Shown here: positions 13,939-20,020 of the stretch, piece after piece
Numbering within the stretch: the first letter of the stretch is position 1
Layout of the letters: every line of letters begins with the position of its first letter
IMG/VR virus record: IMGVR_UViG_3300001851_000409
Span: 1-23,558 of that record
Source: a virus
Reading direction: 5' to 3' (one strand)
DNA length: 23,558 bases
Position numbers and translations under genes: made by a program
The notes under the pieces: model-generated
Databases searched by the model: none
Told to the model about the DNA's origin: nothing
Seen by the model: only the letters and a program-made list of their open reading frames with translations

Positions 13939-14313
13939 TTAACCTTTCAACACTTCAACTTTAATTGTCTTACGTCCGTCTTTAATTATATCCAATTTCA
14001 CTGCACAATTCAATGAAATATCAAATTCAACTCCTTTGACGTATGGACCACGATCATTGACGTGACTAATTATTATTTTATTGTTGTGTGGATTTGTTAA
14101 ACGCAACTTTGTTCCAAATGGTAATTTCTTGTGAGCAATTGTGCAATGTGTGTATGGTCTAAACAAATCTCCATTTGCGGTCTTTTTTCCGTGTTTATAC
14201 CAAGATGTTGTAGCATAATATGTTTTAACAACTTGAACATCTGAAGCATACGCCTGCTTATTTGCTGATAAAGAACAGATAAGCAGCAACAGTATTGCTG
14301 CAAATTTTATCAA
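13939..14313 (-). CDS. Secreted RlpA-like double-psi beta-barrel protein
   Basis: 124 residues from a TTG start at 14313, chosen because AGGAG lies 7 bases upstream and because it leaves a typical signal peptide (MIKFAAILLLLICSLSA, cleavage after AYA at residue 23). A longer frame from TTG 14358 would start inside a terminator stem and is rejected. The mature part has the RlpA pattern: TSWYKHGKKTANGDL, IAHKKLPFGTKLRL (H61), NDRGPYVKG (D87) and FDIS. In P. aeruginosa RlpA, a His and an Asp of these motifs are needed for lytic transglycosylase activity, and both are retained. There is no SPOR domain. Probable role: cutting peptidoglycan from the periplasm, for lysis or wall remodelling. Confidence 0.85.
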   Translation of the reverse strand: MIKFAAILLLLICSLSANKQAYASDVQVVKTYYATTSWYKHGKKTANGDLFRPYTHCTIAHKKLPFGTKLRLTNPHNNKIIISHVNDRGPYVKGVEFDISLNCAVKLDIIKDGRKTIKVEVLKG

Positions 14314-14325
14314 TGGTTTTCTCCT

Positions 14326-14355
14326 AAAAACAAAAGCGGCGGATGACCGCCGCTT
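14326..14355 (-). terminator. Intrinsic terminator, strong GC stem
   Basis: Read on the minus strand: AAGCGGCGG, loop TCAT, CCGCCGCTT, then TTGTTTTT. Nine perfect pairs, seven of them G-C, in an AT-rich genome, with a T-rich tract. It follows the gene 14384-14929 and precedes the RlpA-like gene. Confidence 0.8.
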
Positions 14356-14358
14356 CAA

Positions 14359-14387
14359 AATATAGCAATCTTGATCTTCGCTGTCAA
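14359..14387 (-). promoter_or_regulatory. Sigma70-like promoter nested with the terminator
   Basis: On the minus strand a perfect TTGACA (14387-14382) is followed after exactly 17 bases by TATATT (14364-14359). The predicted start, near 14352, falls inside the first arm of the terminator stem. The TTGACA also contains the TGA stop of the upstream gene. Drives the RlpA-like gene and those after it. Confidence 0.7.
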
Positions 14388-14929
14388 GAAGAAACGATCC
14401 ATGGTGGAGGATCAGTATTTCTCCAACTATGTATATGTTTTTTGCCAGTTATGTAATAATTGCGGTAATTTGTGACAGGATCATCGCTTATCTTATATTG
14501 ATCATCCATAGCACATGGAATTTGTGTCATTGGTACAAGTGGAATTTTTTCTGGCCAGACTGATAGACATTCCATTAAATCGCTTCTGTAGTATGAATGA
14601 TATTTTCCATAGCGTCTAGTGTATTCTACCATAAGAAAAACAAAATGATTATATAACCAGTCATAATTATACCCGCTTTCCCTACACCAAATTGCGCTAG
14701 GATGATTTACATGAGTTGCTTGTAGAAGAATAGTGTCTAGATACATATCTTCCATTTTAAATGATGTATACTTTCTATTATTTTTAATTGTTTCAATTTT
14801 GTTCCCGTCAAGAACTCTATGTGCAGTGGATAATAATTGTGCAGATTCTAGAATCATTTTCACAACATGTTTATCTACCATCCACTTAGCGGCTTGATGC
14901 GGATCGCCAGAAATAAAGAAAATATTCAT
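14384..14929 (-). CDS. Conserved phage protein (DKHVVKM / NHP-W type)
   Basis: 181 residues from ATG 14929; a GTG at 14944 in frame is possible but the family normally begins at MNIF. Features: GDPHQAAKWMVDKHVVKMI (8-26), LESAQLLSTAH (27-37), THVNHPSAIW, and late YKISDDPVTNYRNYYI. This combination is very widespread in tailed phages and some bacteria; to my knowledge it has no demonstrated function. Conserved His, Asp and Trp residues make an enzymatic or nucleotide-binding role possible. Ends in TGA inside the promoter -35 box of the next gene. Confidence 0.8.
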   Translation of the reverse strand: MNIFFISGDPHQAAKWMVDKHVVKMILESAQLLSTAHRVLDGNKIETIKNNRKYTSFKMEDMYLDTILLQATHVNHPSAIWCRESGYNYDWLYNHFVFLMVEYTRRYGKYHSYYRSDLMECLSVWPEKIPLVPMTQIPCAMDDQYKISDDPVTNYRNYYITGKKHIHSWRNTDPPPWIVSS

Positions 14930-14949
14930 TTTAACACCAATCACTTATT

Positions 14950-15276
14950 TTATCGAAAATTACACCAACTAACAAACATTTGTAATTTGGAATTTTCCAT
15001 TTCTTTTTTATCTGGTTTAACAATTTGTATTGGCAGGAAAACATAATATTCATTAGTTTTGGTATTATACATTAATTTAACTTTTTCAATTGGACAATCT
15101 GTTCCTTGAACATAATTTCCTTTAGCTAATCTCTTTGCTGTTTCTTTTAACAAACAATAATGCTTAATATATTCAACACCTCTACCCTCTACCAAGTCGG
15201 AATTTGTGTAGATTGCCCATGCTTCACATTCAATAATATTATTAATAGATACTTGTGGGTGTTTTGAATTAGTCAT
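14950..15276 (-). CDS. Conserved phage protein, unknown function
   Basis: 108 residues. Features: WAIYTNSDLVEGRGVEYI (about 20-37) and KRLAKGNYVQGTDCPIEKV (about 48-66). The TNTDL-x-EGRG type core recurs in phage proteins of unknown function. No membrane or zinc motif. It is packed between the SpeD-like pair (17 bases upstream) and the next gene, in a run of minus-strand genes. Confidence 0.7.
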   Translation of the reverse strand: MTNSKHPQVSINNIIECEAWAIYTNSDLVEGRGVEYIKHYCLLKETAKRLAKGNYVQGTDCPIEKVKLMYNTKTNEYYVFLPIQIVKPDKKEMENSKLQMFVSWCNFR

Positions 15277-15293
15277 GTGTATACTTTCACAAA

Positions 15294-15695
15294 TTACTCT
15301 TTTCCAATAGAAATATTTCGTGGTAGTAATCTATTTGCCGATCTACCAAGATTTATTATACTCCAATCCTGAATTCCATAATATTGAATCATGCAATCTA
15401 TTACTAAATTGATGTTAAATGGTTTACAGGAAAATACATCAAGATACACACTACCATCTTTATCCACGAAATGTGCAGTAATATTTGATGTTTCAATGAG
15501 TTGAACAATAGAATATCCTGCTTTATCAGGATCATGTGTGGCAAAATGTTCAATGAGTGGTTCACCATACGCAACCATGTCAATATCTTTAACTAATTGT
15601 TTCAAAAATAGTGCATGATTTTCTCTATCTGTTATCATATTAAAATCGGCTCCGCTTGCATCAACAATAAGATGCTGGCCCCAAAATTTACTCAT
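15294..15695 (-). CDS. SpeD-like protein with diverged processing site
   Basis: 133 residues, AdoMet decarboxylase fold by similarity to its neighbour and to the family: HLIVDASG (8-15), YGEPLIEHFATHD (43-55), YSIVQLIETSNITAHF (61-76), YLDVFSCKPF (84-93). Aligned with canonical SpeD (E-S-H-V-S-I-H), the site reads T69-S70-N71-I-T-A-H75: the Ser that would become pyruvoyl is kept, but the preceding Glu is Thr and the following His is Asn; the Cys (C90) is kept. It may be a working pyruvoyl enzyme with another substrate, or a regulatory partner. Its start overlaps the end of the SpeD gene by 8 bases. Confidence 0.75.
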   Translation of the reverse strand: MSKFWGQHLIVDASGADFNMITDRENHALFLKQLVKDIDMVAYGEPLIEHFATHDPDKAGYSIVQLIETSNITAHFVDKDGSVYLDVFSCKPFNINLVIDCMIQYYGIQDWSIINLGRSANRLLPRNISIGKE

Positions 15696-16047
15696 TATAA
15701 TTACCTCTTACTTCAAATTTGATTTTACATTTTGTCGGTTTGAAATAGTCTATCAATGCTGGCAATATATTATTTGGATTACATGAACCACACATAAAAG
15801 CATCAATAGCGCAATAACCAGTTTCTTGCCATGTGTGAATACTGACATGACTCTCTGCCAGTAATACCACACCAGTAACGCCGAAGTCAACACCGAAATG
15901 GTGCATGTGACTGAAAAGAACTGTGGCGCCACATATTTCCGCCGCCTTTCTCAATATGCTTTCTATTTCAGATATATTATTTAAAGTATTTTCGGAGCAT
16001 CCCCAAAAATCAATTAAAAGATGCTTGCCTCCTTCCGGAACAACCAT
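15688..16047 (-). CDS. speD: S-adenosylmethionine decarboxylase proenzyme
   Basis: 119 residues, normal for bacterial-type SpeD. Makes decarboxylated AdoMet, the aminopropyl donor for spermidine; phages may use polyamines to neutralise packaged DNA. Key residues: GVTGVVLLAESHVSIHTW (56-73), with self-cleavage expected between E65 and S66 to form the pyruvoyl group; H71; C86 in IDAFMCG. HLLIDFWGC (9-17) is the usual first strand. AGGAG lies about 9 bases before the ATG. It is followed immediately by the diverged paralogue. No spermidine synthase is seen in the window. Confidence 0.9.
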   Translation of the reverse strand: MVVPEGGKHLLIDFWGCSENTLNNISEIESILRKAAEICGATVLFSHMHHFGVDFGVTGVVLLAESHVSIHTWQETGYCAIDAFMCGSCNPNNILPALIDYFKPTKCKIKFEVRGNYNE

Positions 16048-16089
16048 ATAAAGATACTCCTAGTAATTAAATTAAAGATGGTGTATTTA

Positions 16090-16977
16090 TTACCCAAAAT
16101 ACCCTTGTGTATTTTTTCTTTTCTTTATATTAGCATTACGATAAGCTTCTGCAACTTCATTTGCGAATCCATGATCCCGTGCAACTATGAATTGTTTTCC
16201 ATTTGGGTGTGTCCAAATGCCCATATTTTTGATTTGTTGGTAATCATAAGGATTATTACCAGTTTCTCTATGATATTGAACAAATTTTTGAAACAAAGGA
16301 TGTTCTGAAACCTTATTCAATCGCGACTCTTCTTCCTTAGTTCTGAACCAATGTTTACCATTAGCCAAATTATGATCTCTGATCAGTGCATCCACAAATT
16401 CTTCATGTTTAATTCCATCAGGAAATTCGGGTGTTTTTGTTAAATTCCTGAATTGTTTTTTTGAAATATCATCCACATGACCGACATCCGACCAATTATG
16501 GTGTTGTGTGTCATGTTCTAATAAAGGAGGAAAAATACCATGCTCATGATTTGTTATGAAGGAATTTTTTTCTCCTTCTTTTGGTACTAGAACGCGAAAT
16601 CTTCTTTGAACATAATAGTCATTATTTTCATGATAATTTTGCATTTGCCCGAGAGACATTCCATCGTATTCATGTTTATCATGATATCTATCTAATTTAG
16701 AAGTTATTGCAATTTTTGTTCCGAAATGTATGAAATGATCCTGCCCATCTATTTTTATCGGAGTTGGATCGGAATGTTTAATGTATGCACGCGAGGAACC
16801 TACAGGCATATTTCCTTCAACGCCCGTAGGTTCCCCTCTCTCAGATAATTCTTTTATCTTTTTTACTATTAAATTTTTTTTATTTTTATGTGTATCTTTT
16901 TGCTGAATTATATTTCGTAATTCAGGGTGCAAAGATTCCATTATAACTGTCTTTACAAATTCATTGAAATTTTTCAT
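16090..16977 (-). CDS. Putative internal head protein with capsid-targeting leader
   Basis: 295 residues. The N-terminus MKNFNEFVKTVIMES closely follows T4 internal proteins (MKTYQEFIAEA type) and contains I12-M13-E14 followed by Ser, fitting the (L/I)-x-E cleavage rule of the T4 prohead protease gp21. So the first 14 residues are probably a leader removed in the prohead and the rest is packaged and perhaps injected. The body is rich in His, Lys, Asn and Glu with no motif I can name. An exact late-type -10 box lies just upstream. AAGG is about 10 bases before the ATG. Confidence 0.7.
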   Translation of the reverse strand: MKNFNEFVKTVIMESLHPELRNIIQQKDTHKNKKNLIVKKIKELSERGEPTGVEGNMPVGSSRAYIKHSDPTPIKIDGQDHFIHFGTKIAITSKLDRYHDKHEYDGMSLGQMQNYHENNDYYVQRRFRVLVPKEGEKNSFITNHEHGIFPPLLEHDTQHHNWSDVGHVDDISKKQFRNLTKTPEFPDGIKHEEFVDALIRDHNLANGKHWFRTKEEESRLNKVSEHPLFQKFVQYHRETGNNPYDYQQIKNMGIWTHPNGKQFIVARDHGFANEVAEAYRNANIKKRKNTQGYFG

Positions 16978-16978
16978 C

Positions 16979-17010
16979 TATAAATAAATCCTTTTTTGAA
17001 TTTATTTATA
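16979..17010. repeat. AT-rich inverted repeat around a ribosome binding site
   Basis: TATAAATAAAT (16979-16989) and ATTTATTTATA (17000-17010) are perfect 11-bp arms with loop CCTTTTTTGA; on the minus strand the loop holds the AAAAAAGG ribosome binding site of the gene starting at 16977. AT-only arms of this size could arise by chance. Confidence 0.6.
17003..17010 (-). promoter_or_regulatory. T4-type late promoter -10 box
   Basis: The minus strand reads TATAAATA, identical to the T4 late promoter recognised by a gp55-type sigma factor. It lies directly after the stop of the upstream gene and about 26 bases before the ATG of the capsid-targeted gene, a natural place for a late start. No gp55 gene is in the window. 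Confidence 0.55.
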
Positions 17011-17277
17011 CTATGTGTCAATTTTCCTTGCGTTGGGATATTTTCGTAATTCGTTTATATCTTGTAAAGTTGTGAATCTTTTATCACAATCTTGACAATG
17101 CCAATCTATACCATAAGAATTTGCAGATGTATCATAATTTCCATTTGAACCAAAATATTTGTAAGTTATATTTTCGTGTGGACATTCTTCCCGCAACTCG
17201 CATAATTGTTGCGTCAAAGAACTTATTTTACTGGTAATTTTATCATATTTTTTTCTAATATTATTTTGTTTCATCAT
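17011..17277 (-). CDS. Zinc-binding coiled-coil protein
   Basis: 88 residues (87 if the second ATG is used). Residues 1-30 are a short coiled coil. A likely zinc site is made of C-P-H-E (ECPHENITY) and, about 25 residues later, HCQDCDKRF. This is a common plan for small phage proteins with one zinc-finger-like knuckle; function unknown. It overlaps the preceding gene by 17 bases. Ends in TAG. Confidence 0.65.
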   Translation of the reverse strand: MMKQNNIRKKYDKITSKISSLTQQLCELREECPHENITYKYFGSNGNYDTSANSYGIDWHCQDCDKRFTTLQDINELRKYPNARKIDT

Positions 17278-17572
17278 CGGGATATTCTTTATATCTGTAA
17301 TCTACAATAATTTTTTCAACTGCTTCAACTTCAACACATTCCACAAAGTCATCTTCATATTGAAAAGGCATTTCTTCTTGTTGTTCGGTTGCACCATAAC
17401 TGTAAGTAACAGAATATAATCTACCTTCAAATTCAAAGATTAATTCATTAATCTTTGACCATCGAGTTGATTCGATATACTTATTCGAGATAAGTTTTAA
17501 TACATCAGAATCTCCATATAATACTTCTTGTAATTCTTGTTTGTCAAACATTCGTTTGTTATATTTTGGCAT
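17261..17572 (-). CDS. Hypothetical acidic protein
   Basis: 103 residues from ATG 17572, chosen because AAAGGAA lies 9 bases upstream; a longer frame to 17656 would overlap the upstream gene and lacks such a site. C-terminal half acidic and rich in Glu, Asp and Tyr. The region FEFEGRLYSVTYSYGATE looks like beta strands. Not recognised. Its leader is nearly identical to that of the gene 18003-18446. An 11-bp hairpin lies in the coding sequence. Confidence 0.65.
   Translation of the reverse strand: MPKYNKRMFDKQELQEVLYGDSDVLKLISNKYIESTRWSKINELIFEFEGRLYSVTYSYGATEQQEEMPFQYEDDFVECVEVEAVEKIIVDYRYKEYPDDETK
17433..17458. repeat. Intragenic hairpin, 11-bp arms, 4-base loop
   Basis: TCAAAGATTAA (17433-17443) and TTAATCTTTGA (17448-17458) with loop TTCA, inside the gene 17261-17572. 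Confidence 0.8.
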
Positions 17573-17597
17573 AATAAAATTCCTTTCATATATTAAA
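17570..17597 (-). repeat. 28-base leader repeat, copy 1
   Basis: The start codon region and upstream leader of the gene 17261-17572, matching 18444-18471 in 27 of 28 bases. On the minus strand it reads TTTAATATATGAAAGG, then AATTTTATTATG. It includes the ribosome binding site. Confidence 0.85.
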
Positions 17598-18018
17598 TTG
17601 AACCAAGCCAAGTTTTTGTTTTGTCTCCTTCTAGAGACATTGTTCCAAACGCCCAAAATACAGCAAATGGGTGAAATTCTTCTGTCTTTCGGCGTACTTT
17701 ATCCACTCTAGATAATGCATCTTTATGAGTAGAATATGGACCAGCTAAAAAAGCAGTGCGGCCAGCATCTATTGCTGTAATATAATATTTTCTATTAGTC
17801 TCAGGGGGAGGATCGGCTACATCAACTATACGCCATCCCCATTCCCAAGCAGCGCCAGGAGTTATGTGTGTCCCTTTTGATTTATGCCATTGTTTAATTT
17901 TTGGTAGCCATTCCCATATCTCTCTTCGTGGAGAATGTGGTGCCCGGCATTGTGTCACTTTATAGAATTGACGGATATTAATATCATGAGGGATTAATTC
18001 ATTCACTCCATGTTCCAT
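17593..18018 (-). CDS. Conserved phage protein, unknown function
   Basis: 141 residues with many Trp. Distinct segments: REIWEWLPKIKQWHKSKG, then RKYYITAIDAGRTAFLAGPY (about 81-100), and AVFWAFGTMSL followed by KTWLG at the end. This layout (YYITAID-G-x-AL-AGPY, then A-x-G-T, then KT-x-LG) recurs in many tailed phages without known function. It overlaps the upstream gene by 16 bases. Confidence 0.7.
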   Translation of the reverse strand: MEHGVNELIPHDINIRQFYKVTQCRAPHSPRREIWEWLPKIKQWHKSKGTHITPGAAWEWGWRIVDVADPPPETNRKYYITAIDAGRTAFLAGPYSTHKDALSRVDKVRRKTEEFHPFAVFWAFGTMSLEGDKTKTWLGSI

Positions 18019-18446
18019 AGTATATCCTCCAATAATTCCTGTGCTTCATATATTGGTGTATCAGAATTAGCACCAATGCCAACTAAAAGATCAACAATAA
18101 TTTGACTAACTTTAATTTTATCAGATAGTGATAGATCATATGTACAGTTTTCTATAATTGGTAGAGCATCATCAGCAAATTTAATTAGTGCAGATATTTT
18201 CTTTGAAGTAATAGGAGTTTTCTCTGCAACACGTTCTTTTATTTTATCAACCAAACCAGCGCGAGCGGATTTTTCGTCATCATATGGCATTGTGCAATTT
18301 CCAACCGTAACTGAATGCCAATATTTACCACCATCCGATGGCCAAACACTACCACAAAAATATTCTCCCAAATACAAATGATTGCCTTGCCAATTCAATT
18401 TTCCAACAACCACTGGATCATCTATTAGAGTGTTATCCTCTGACAT
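18003..18446 (-). CDS. Hypothetical protein downstream of tRNA-Asn
   Basis: 147 residues. An N-terminal beta-rich half (WQGNHLYLGEYFCGSVWP) is followed by a helical half. No catalytic motif recognised. The ATG is 29 bases after the 3' end of tRNA-Asn, and the leader shares 27 of 28 bases with the leader of the gene starting at 17572. Here the site reads AAAGAAA rather than AAAGGAA, a weaker ribosome binding site. Ends in TGA. Confidence 0.65.
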   Translation of the reverse strand: MSEDNTLIDDPVVVGKLNWQGNHLYLGEYFCGSVWPSDGGKYWHSVTVGNCTMPYDDEKSARAGLVDKIKERVAEKTPITSKKISALIKFADDALPIIENCTYDLSLSDKIKVSQIIVDLLVGIGANSDTPIYEAQELLEDILWNME

Positions 18447-18471
18447 AATAAAATTTCTTTCATATATTAAA
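18444..18471 (-). repeat. 28-base leader repeat, copy 2
   Basis: Second copy of the leader at 17570-17597, differing by one base within the ribosome binding site. Starts right at the T-run after tRNA-Asn. Confidence 0.85.
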
Positions 18472-18475
18472 AAAA

Positions 18476-18560
18476 TGGCTCGGATAGGAGGGGTCGAACC
18501 TCCAAACCTTTCGGTGCTTGATTAACAGTCAAGTGCGTTTACCAATTCCGCCATATCCGA
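18476..18560 (-). tRNA. tRNA with Asn anticodon (GTT) and class II body
   Basis: 85 bases including an encoded CCA. Acceptor TCGGATA/TATCCGA, 7 perfect pairs; D arm GCG/CGC; anticodon stem CTTGA/TCAAG with loop CTGTTAA, so anticodon GTT; T arm GGAGG/CCTCC with loop TTCGACC; discriminator G73. The variable region is 13 bases, CACCGAAAGGTTT, with a 3-bp stem ACC/GGT and a GAAA loop, as in class II tRNAs (Leu, Ser, Tyr). The D arm looks like tRNA-Leu, but anticodon and G73 fit Asn. A T7 run follows the CCA. Confidence 0.9.
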
Positions 18561-18643
18561 TTATTATTATTAAATTAGCCCTCTCCAAACATAATTATTA
18601 ATCTGAAAATAAATTTCCATAAATTTGTTCGGGTGTCATTTAT

Positions 18644-19198
18644 TTAAATCCATCCTATAGTTGGTTCACCTGTATAGCCATGCTGAAATACATACCAGCC
18701 AAAGGCTATCATACTACCGTTCTTATACGATTCTCTGTTGCGTGTCAACTTGACTCTTGAACTAAACACCCACAATTTCTTGAAGGGAATACTTAAAAAT
18801 AATTCCTTTCTTGATTTAGATTCCAGTAGAGCTAACTTTCCAAAAATTGCAACTTTATCTGTTGCCACTTTTAATGAATGTTCTATAAATTGTTGGGATA
18901 AAGAAAATGGTGGGTTGGTGATAACATTTTCAACACAGTTAAATTTTGTTGTTGTTAGAAAATCGATTTCACCATGACCATAATTTCTGTCAATTAAATC
19001 AGAGGAAAATACATCATATCCATTTTTAATTAGAACTTTACTCATGGCACCATCGCCACACGCGGGTTCCCAAATCTTCCCGTAAAATACTTCCCTGTCT
19101 AATAATGCTTGTGTGACATATTCCGGAGTAGGATAAAAATCATCCGGGGGTCTTCCTTCGGAACTACCGACAATGCTTCTAGCAGTATTTTTTGTCAT
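18644..19198 (-). CDS. DNA adenine N6-methyltransferase (class I MTase)
   Basis: 184 residues. FYPTPEYVTQALL (21-33) is the usual N-terminal segment; AdoMet motif I is WEPACGDGAMSK (43-54) with D67 as the acidic ribose ligand; the catalytic motif IV is NPPF (95-98), typical of amino methyltransferases acting on adenine N6. It probably methylates phage DNA against restriction, or a host target. No target-recognition domain is obvious and no restriction enzyme is adjacent. Its ATG lies 1 base before the next gene ends. Confidence 0.85.
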   Translation of the reverse strand: MTKNTARSIVGSSEGRPPDDFYPTPEYVTQALLDREVFYGKIWEPACGDGAMSKVLIKNGYDVFSSDLIDRNYGHGEIDFLTTTKFNCVENVITNPPFSLSQQFIEHSLKVATDKVAIFGKLALLESKSRKELFLSIPFKKLWVFSSRVKLTRNRESYKNGSMIAFGWYVFQHGYTGEPTIGWI

Positions 19199-19497
19199 TA
19201 ATATTTACTTTCGGTCCATTTATTTTTAAAATAATCCCAATGGCGAACATCTTCAATAGAGATTCCAAAAGAATATCCTAAAATATCGATATGAAAACAT
19301 GGACCGGCGTGTGACATATTTCTCCAATTTAAATCTAATTCAATATAAAACAAATTAAAATTATCTTTATAGAATTTCACTTGAAAATATTTATTTTTAC
19401 TCAATTTATAGGATTTTTCAATTATATTTTTATATTGAAAATCTAATTCTTTTTCTTTATAGAAATAATTTCTGATAGAAAATTTAAAATTAATCAT
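19198..19497 (-). CDS. Conserved small protein (HAG / RHWDY type)
   Basis: 99 residues, aromatic. MSHAGPCFHIDILGYSFGI (61-79) and EDVRHWDYFKNKW (82-94) match a widespread small phage and bacterial family with HAG-x-x-x near a strand pair and R-H-W-D-Y near the C-terminus. Function unknown. AAGG lies about 10 bases before the ATG. Its TAA shares a base with the methyltransferase ATG. Confidence 0.7.
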   Translation of the reverse strand: MINFKFSIRNYFYKEKELDFQYKNIIEKSYKLSKNKYFQVKFYKDNFNLFYIELDLNWRNMSHAGPCFHIDILGYSFGISIEDVRHWDYFKNKWTESKY

Positions 19498-19513
19498 AGT
19501 ATTTCACCTTGAT

Positions 19514-19747
19514 TTAATTAACAGAAATTGATGCTCTACAATTACTATCAAAAAAACCTACTTCCGGTTCATAAATATATTGTGAATTTCCGTCAACAAT
19601 ATATTCACGAATCTTGAATTTAATAATATATTTAATACCTATATTATCCTTTATGATTTTCTCATAATGAATTATTTCATTATGTATTCCAATAATAGTA
19701 TACCCGGCATCTTTCAATGATGTAATAGTAATCATATCTCTATCCAT
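19514..19747 (-). CDS. Hypothetical protein
   Basis: 77 residues, rich in Ile, Asn and Tyr, no motif known to me. It overlaps the upstream gene by 8 bases, the typical spacing in this genome. Two hairpin-forming repeats lie in the coding sequence (19574-19605 and 19663-19684). An alternative ATG is present at residue 5. Confidence 0.55.
   Translation of the reverse strand: MDRDMITITSLKDAGYTIIGIHNEIIHYEKIIKDNIGIKYIIKFKIREYIVDGNSQYIYEPEVGFFDSNCRASISVN
19574..19605. repeat. Intragenic inverted repeat, 10-bp arms
   Basis: AATATATTGT (19574-19583) and ACAATATATT (19596-19605), 12-base loop, in the gene 19514-19747. AT-only, so weaker evidence than the others. A second hairpin in the same gene (19663-19684) is CATAATGAA / TTCATTATG with loop TTAT. 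Confidence 0.6.
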
Positions 19748-19997
19748 TTCTTATTTTGAAACGGTTTGGTAAAATCATACAAAGTTGTTTTAGATCAAAC
19801 ATATAATCTGGCGCACTATGTGGAACAATATATCTAACATCCGTTTGGTAGTATTTCAAATCAATTTCTTGTATGCGTTCACTGAGGAGATTTAAATCTC
19901 CCACCTTGTCAGTATAACTAATTGTAAAAAAACTTACATTTTTTTGAACAATATTACCACACGGATCATAAAAATCAAAATAAATTGGAATACTCAT
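19740..19997 (-). CDS. Hypothetical protein downstream of tRNA-Pro
   Basis: 85 residues, not recognised; YFDFYDPCGN near the N-terminus and several aromatic residues suggest a compact beta-containing domain. The ATG is 24 bases after the 3' end of tRNA-Pro. No clear ribosome binding site is visible. A 16-bp palindrome is in the coding sequence. Ends in TAG. Confidence 0.55.
   Translation of the reverse strand: MSIPIYFDFYDPCGNIVQKNVSFFTISYTDKVGDLNLLSERIQEIDLKYYQTDVRYIVPHSAPDYMFDLKQLCMILPNRFKIRNG
19886..19901. repeat. 16-bp perfect palindrome
   Basis: GGAGATTTAAATCTCC, inside the gene 19740-19997. No spacer between arms. Confidence 0.7.
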
Positions 19998-20020
19998 ATA
20001 AAACCCATTATATTAAAAAA

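Noticed and set aside
14314-14358. Longer N-terminus for the RlpA-like protein from TTG 14358
   Set aside because: Those codons are the terminator stem and T tract; AGGAG and a clean signal peptide support TTG 14313.
17003-17021. Sigma70 promoter using TTGACA at 17021-17016
   Set aside because: No -10 box lies at 16-18 bases; the TATAAATA is only 5 bases away and fits a late promoter better.
18598-18639. 13-codon frame after the methyltransferase stop
   Set aside because: No ribosome binding site, very short, and no resemblance to anything known; probably chance.
20001-20020. TATAAT after tRNA-Pro as a promoter
   Set aside because: The matching -35 position lies in the tRNA acceptor/T arm and has no resemblance to TTGACA.
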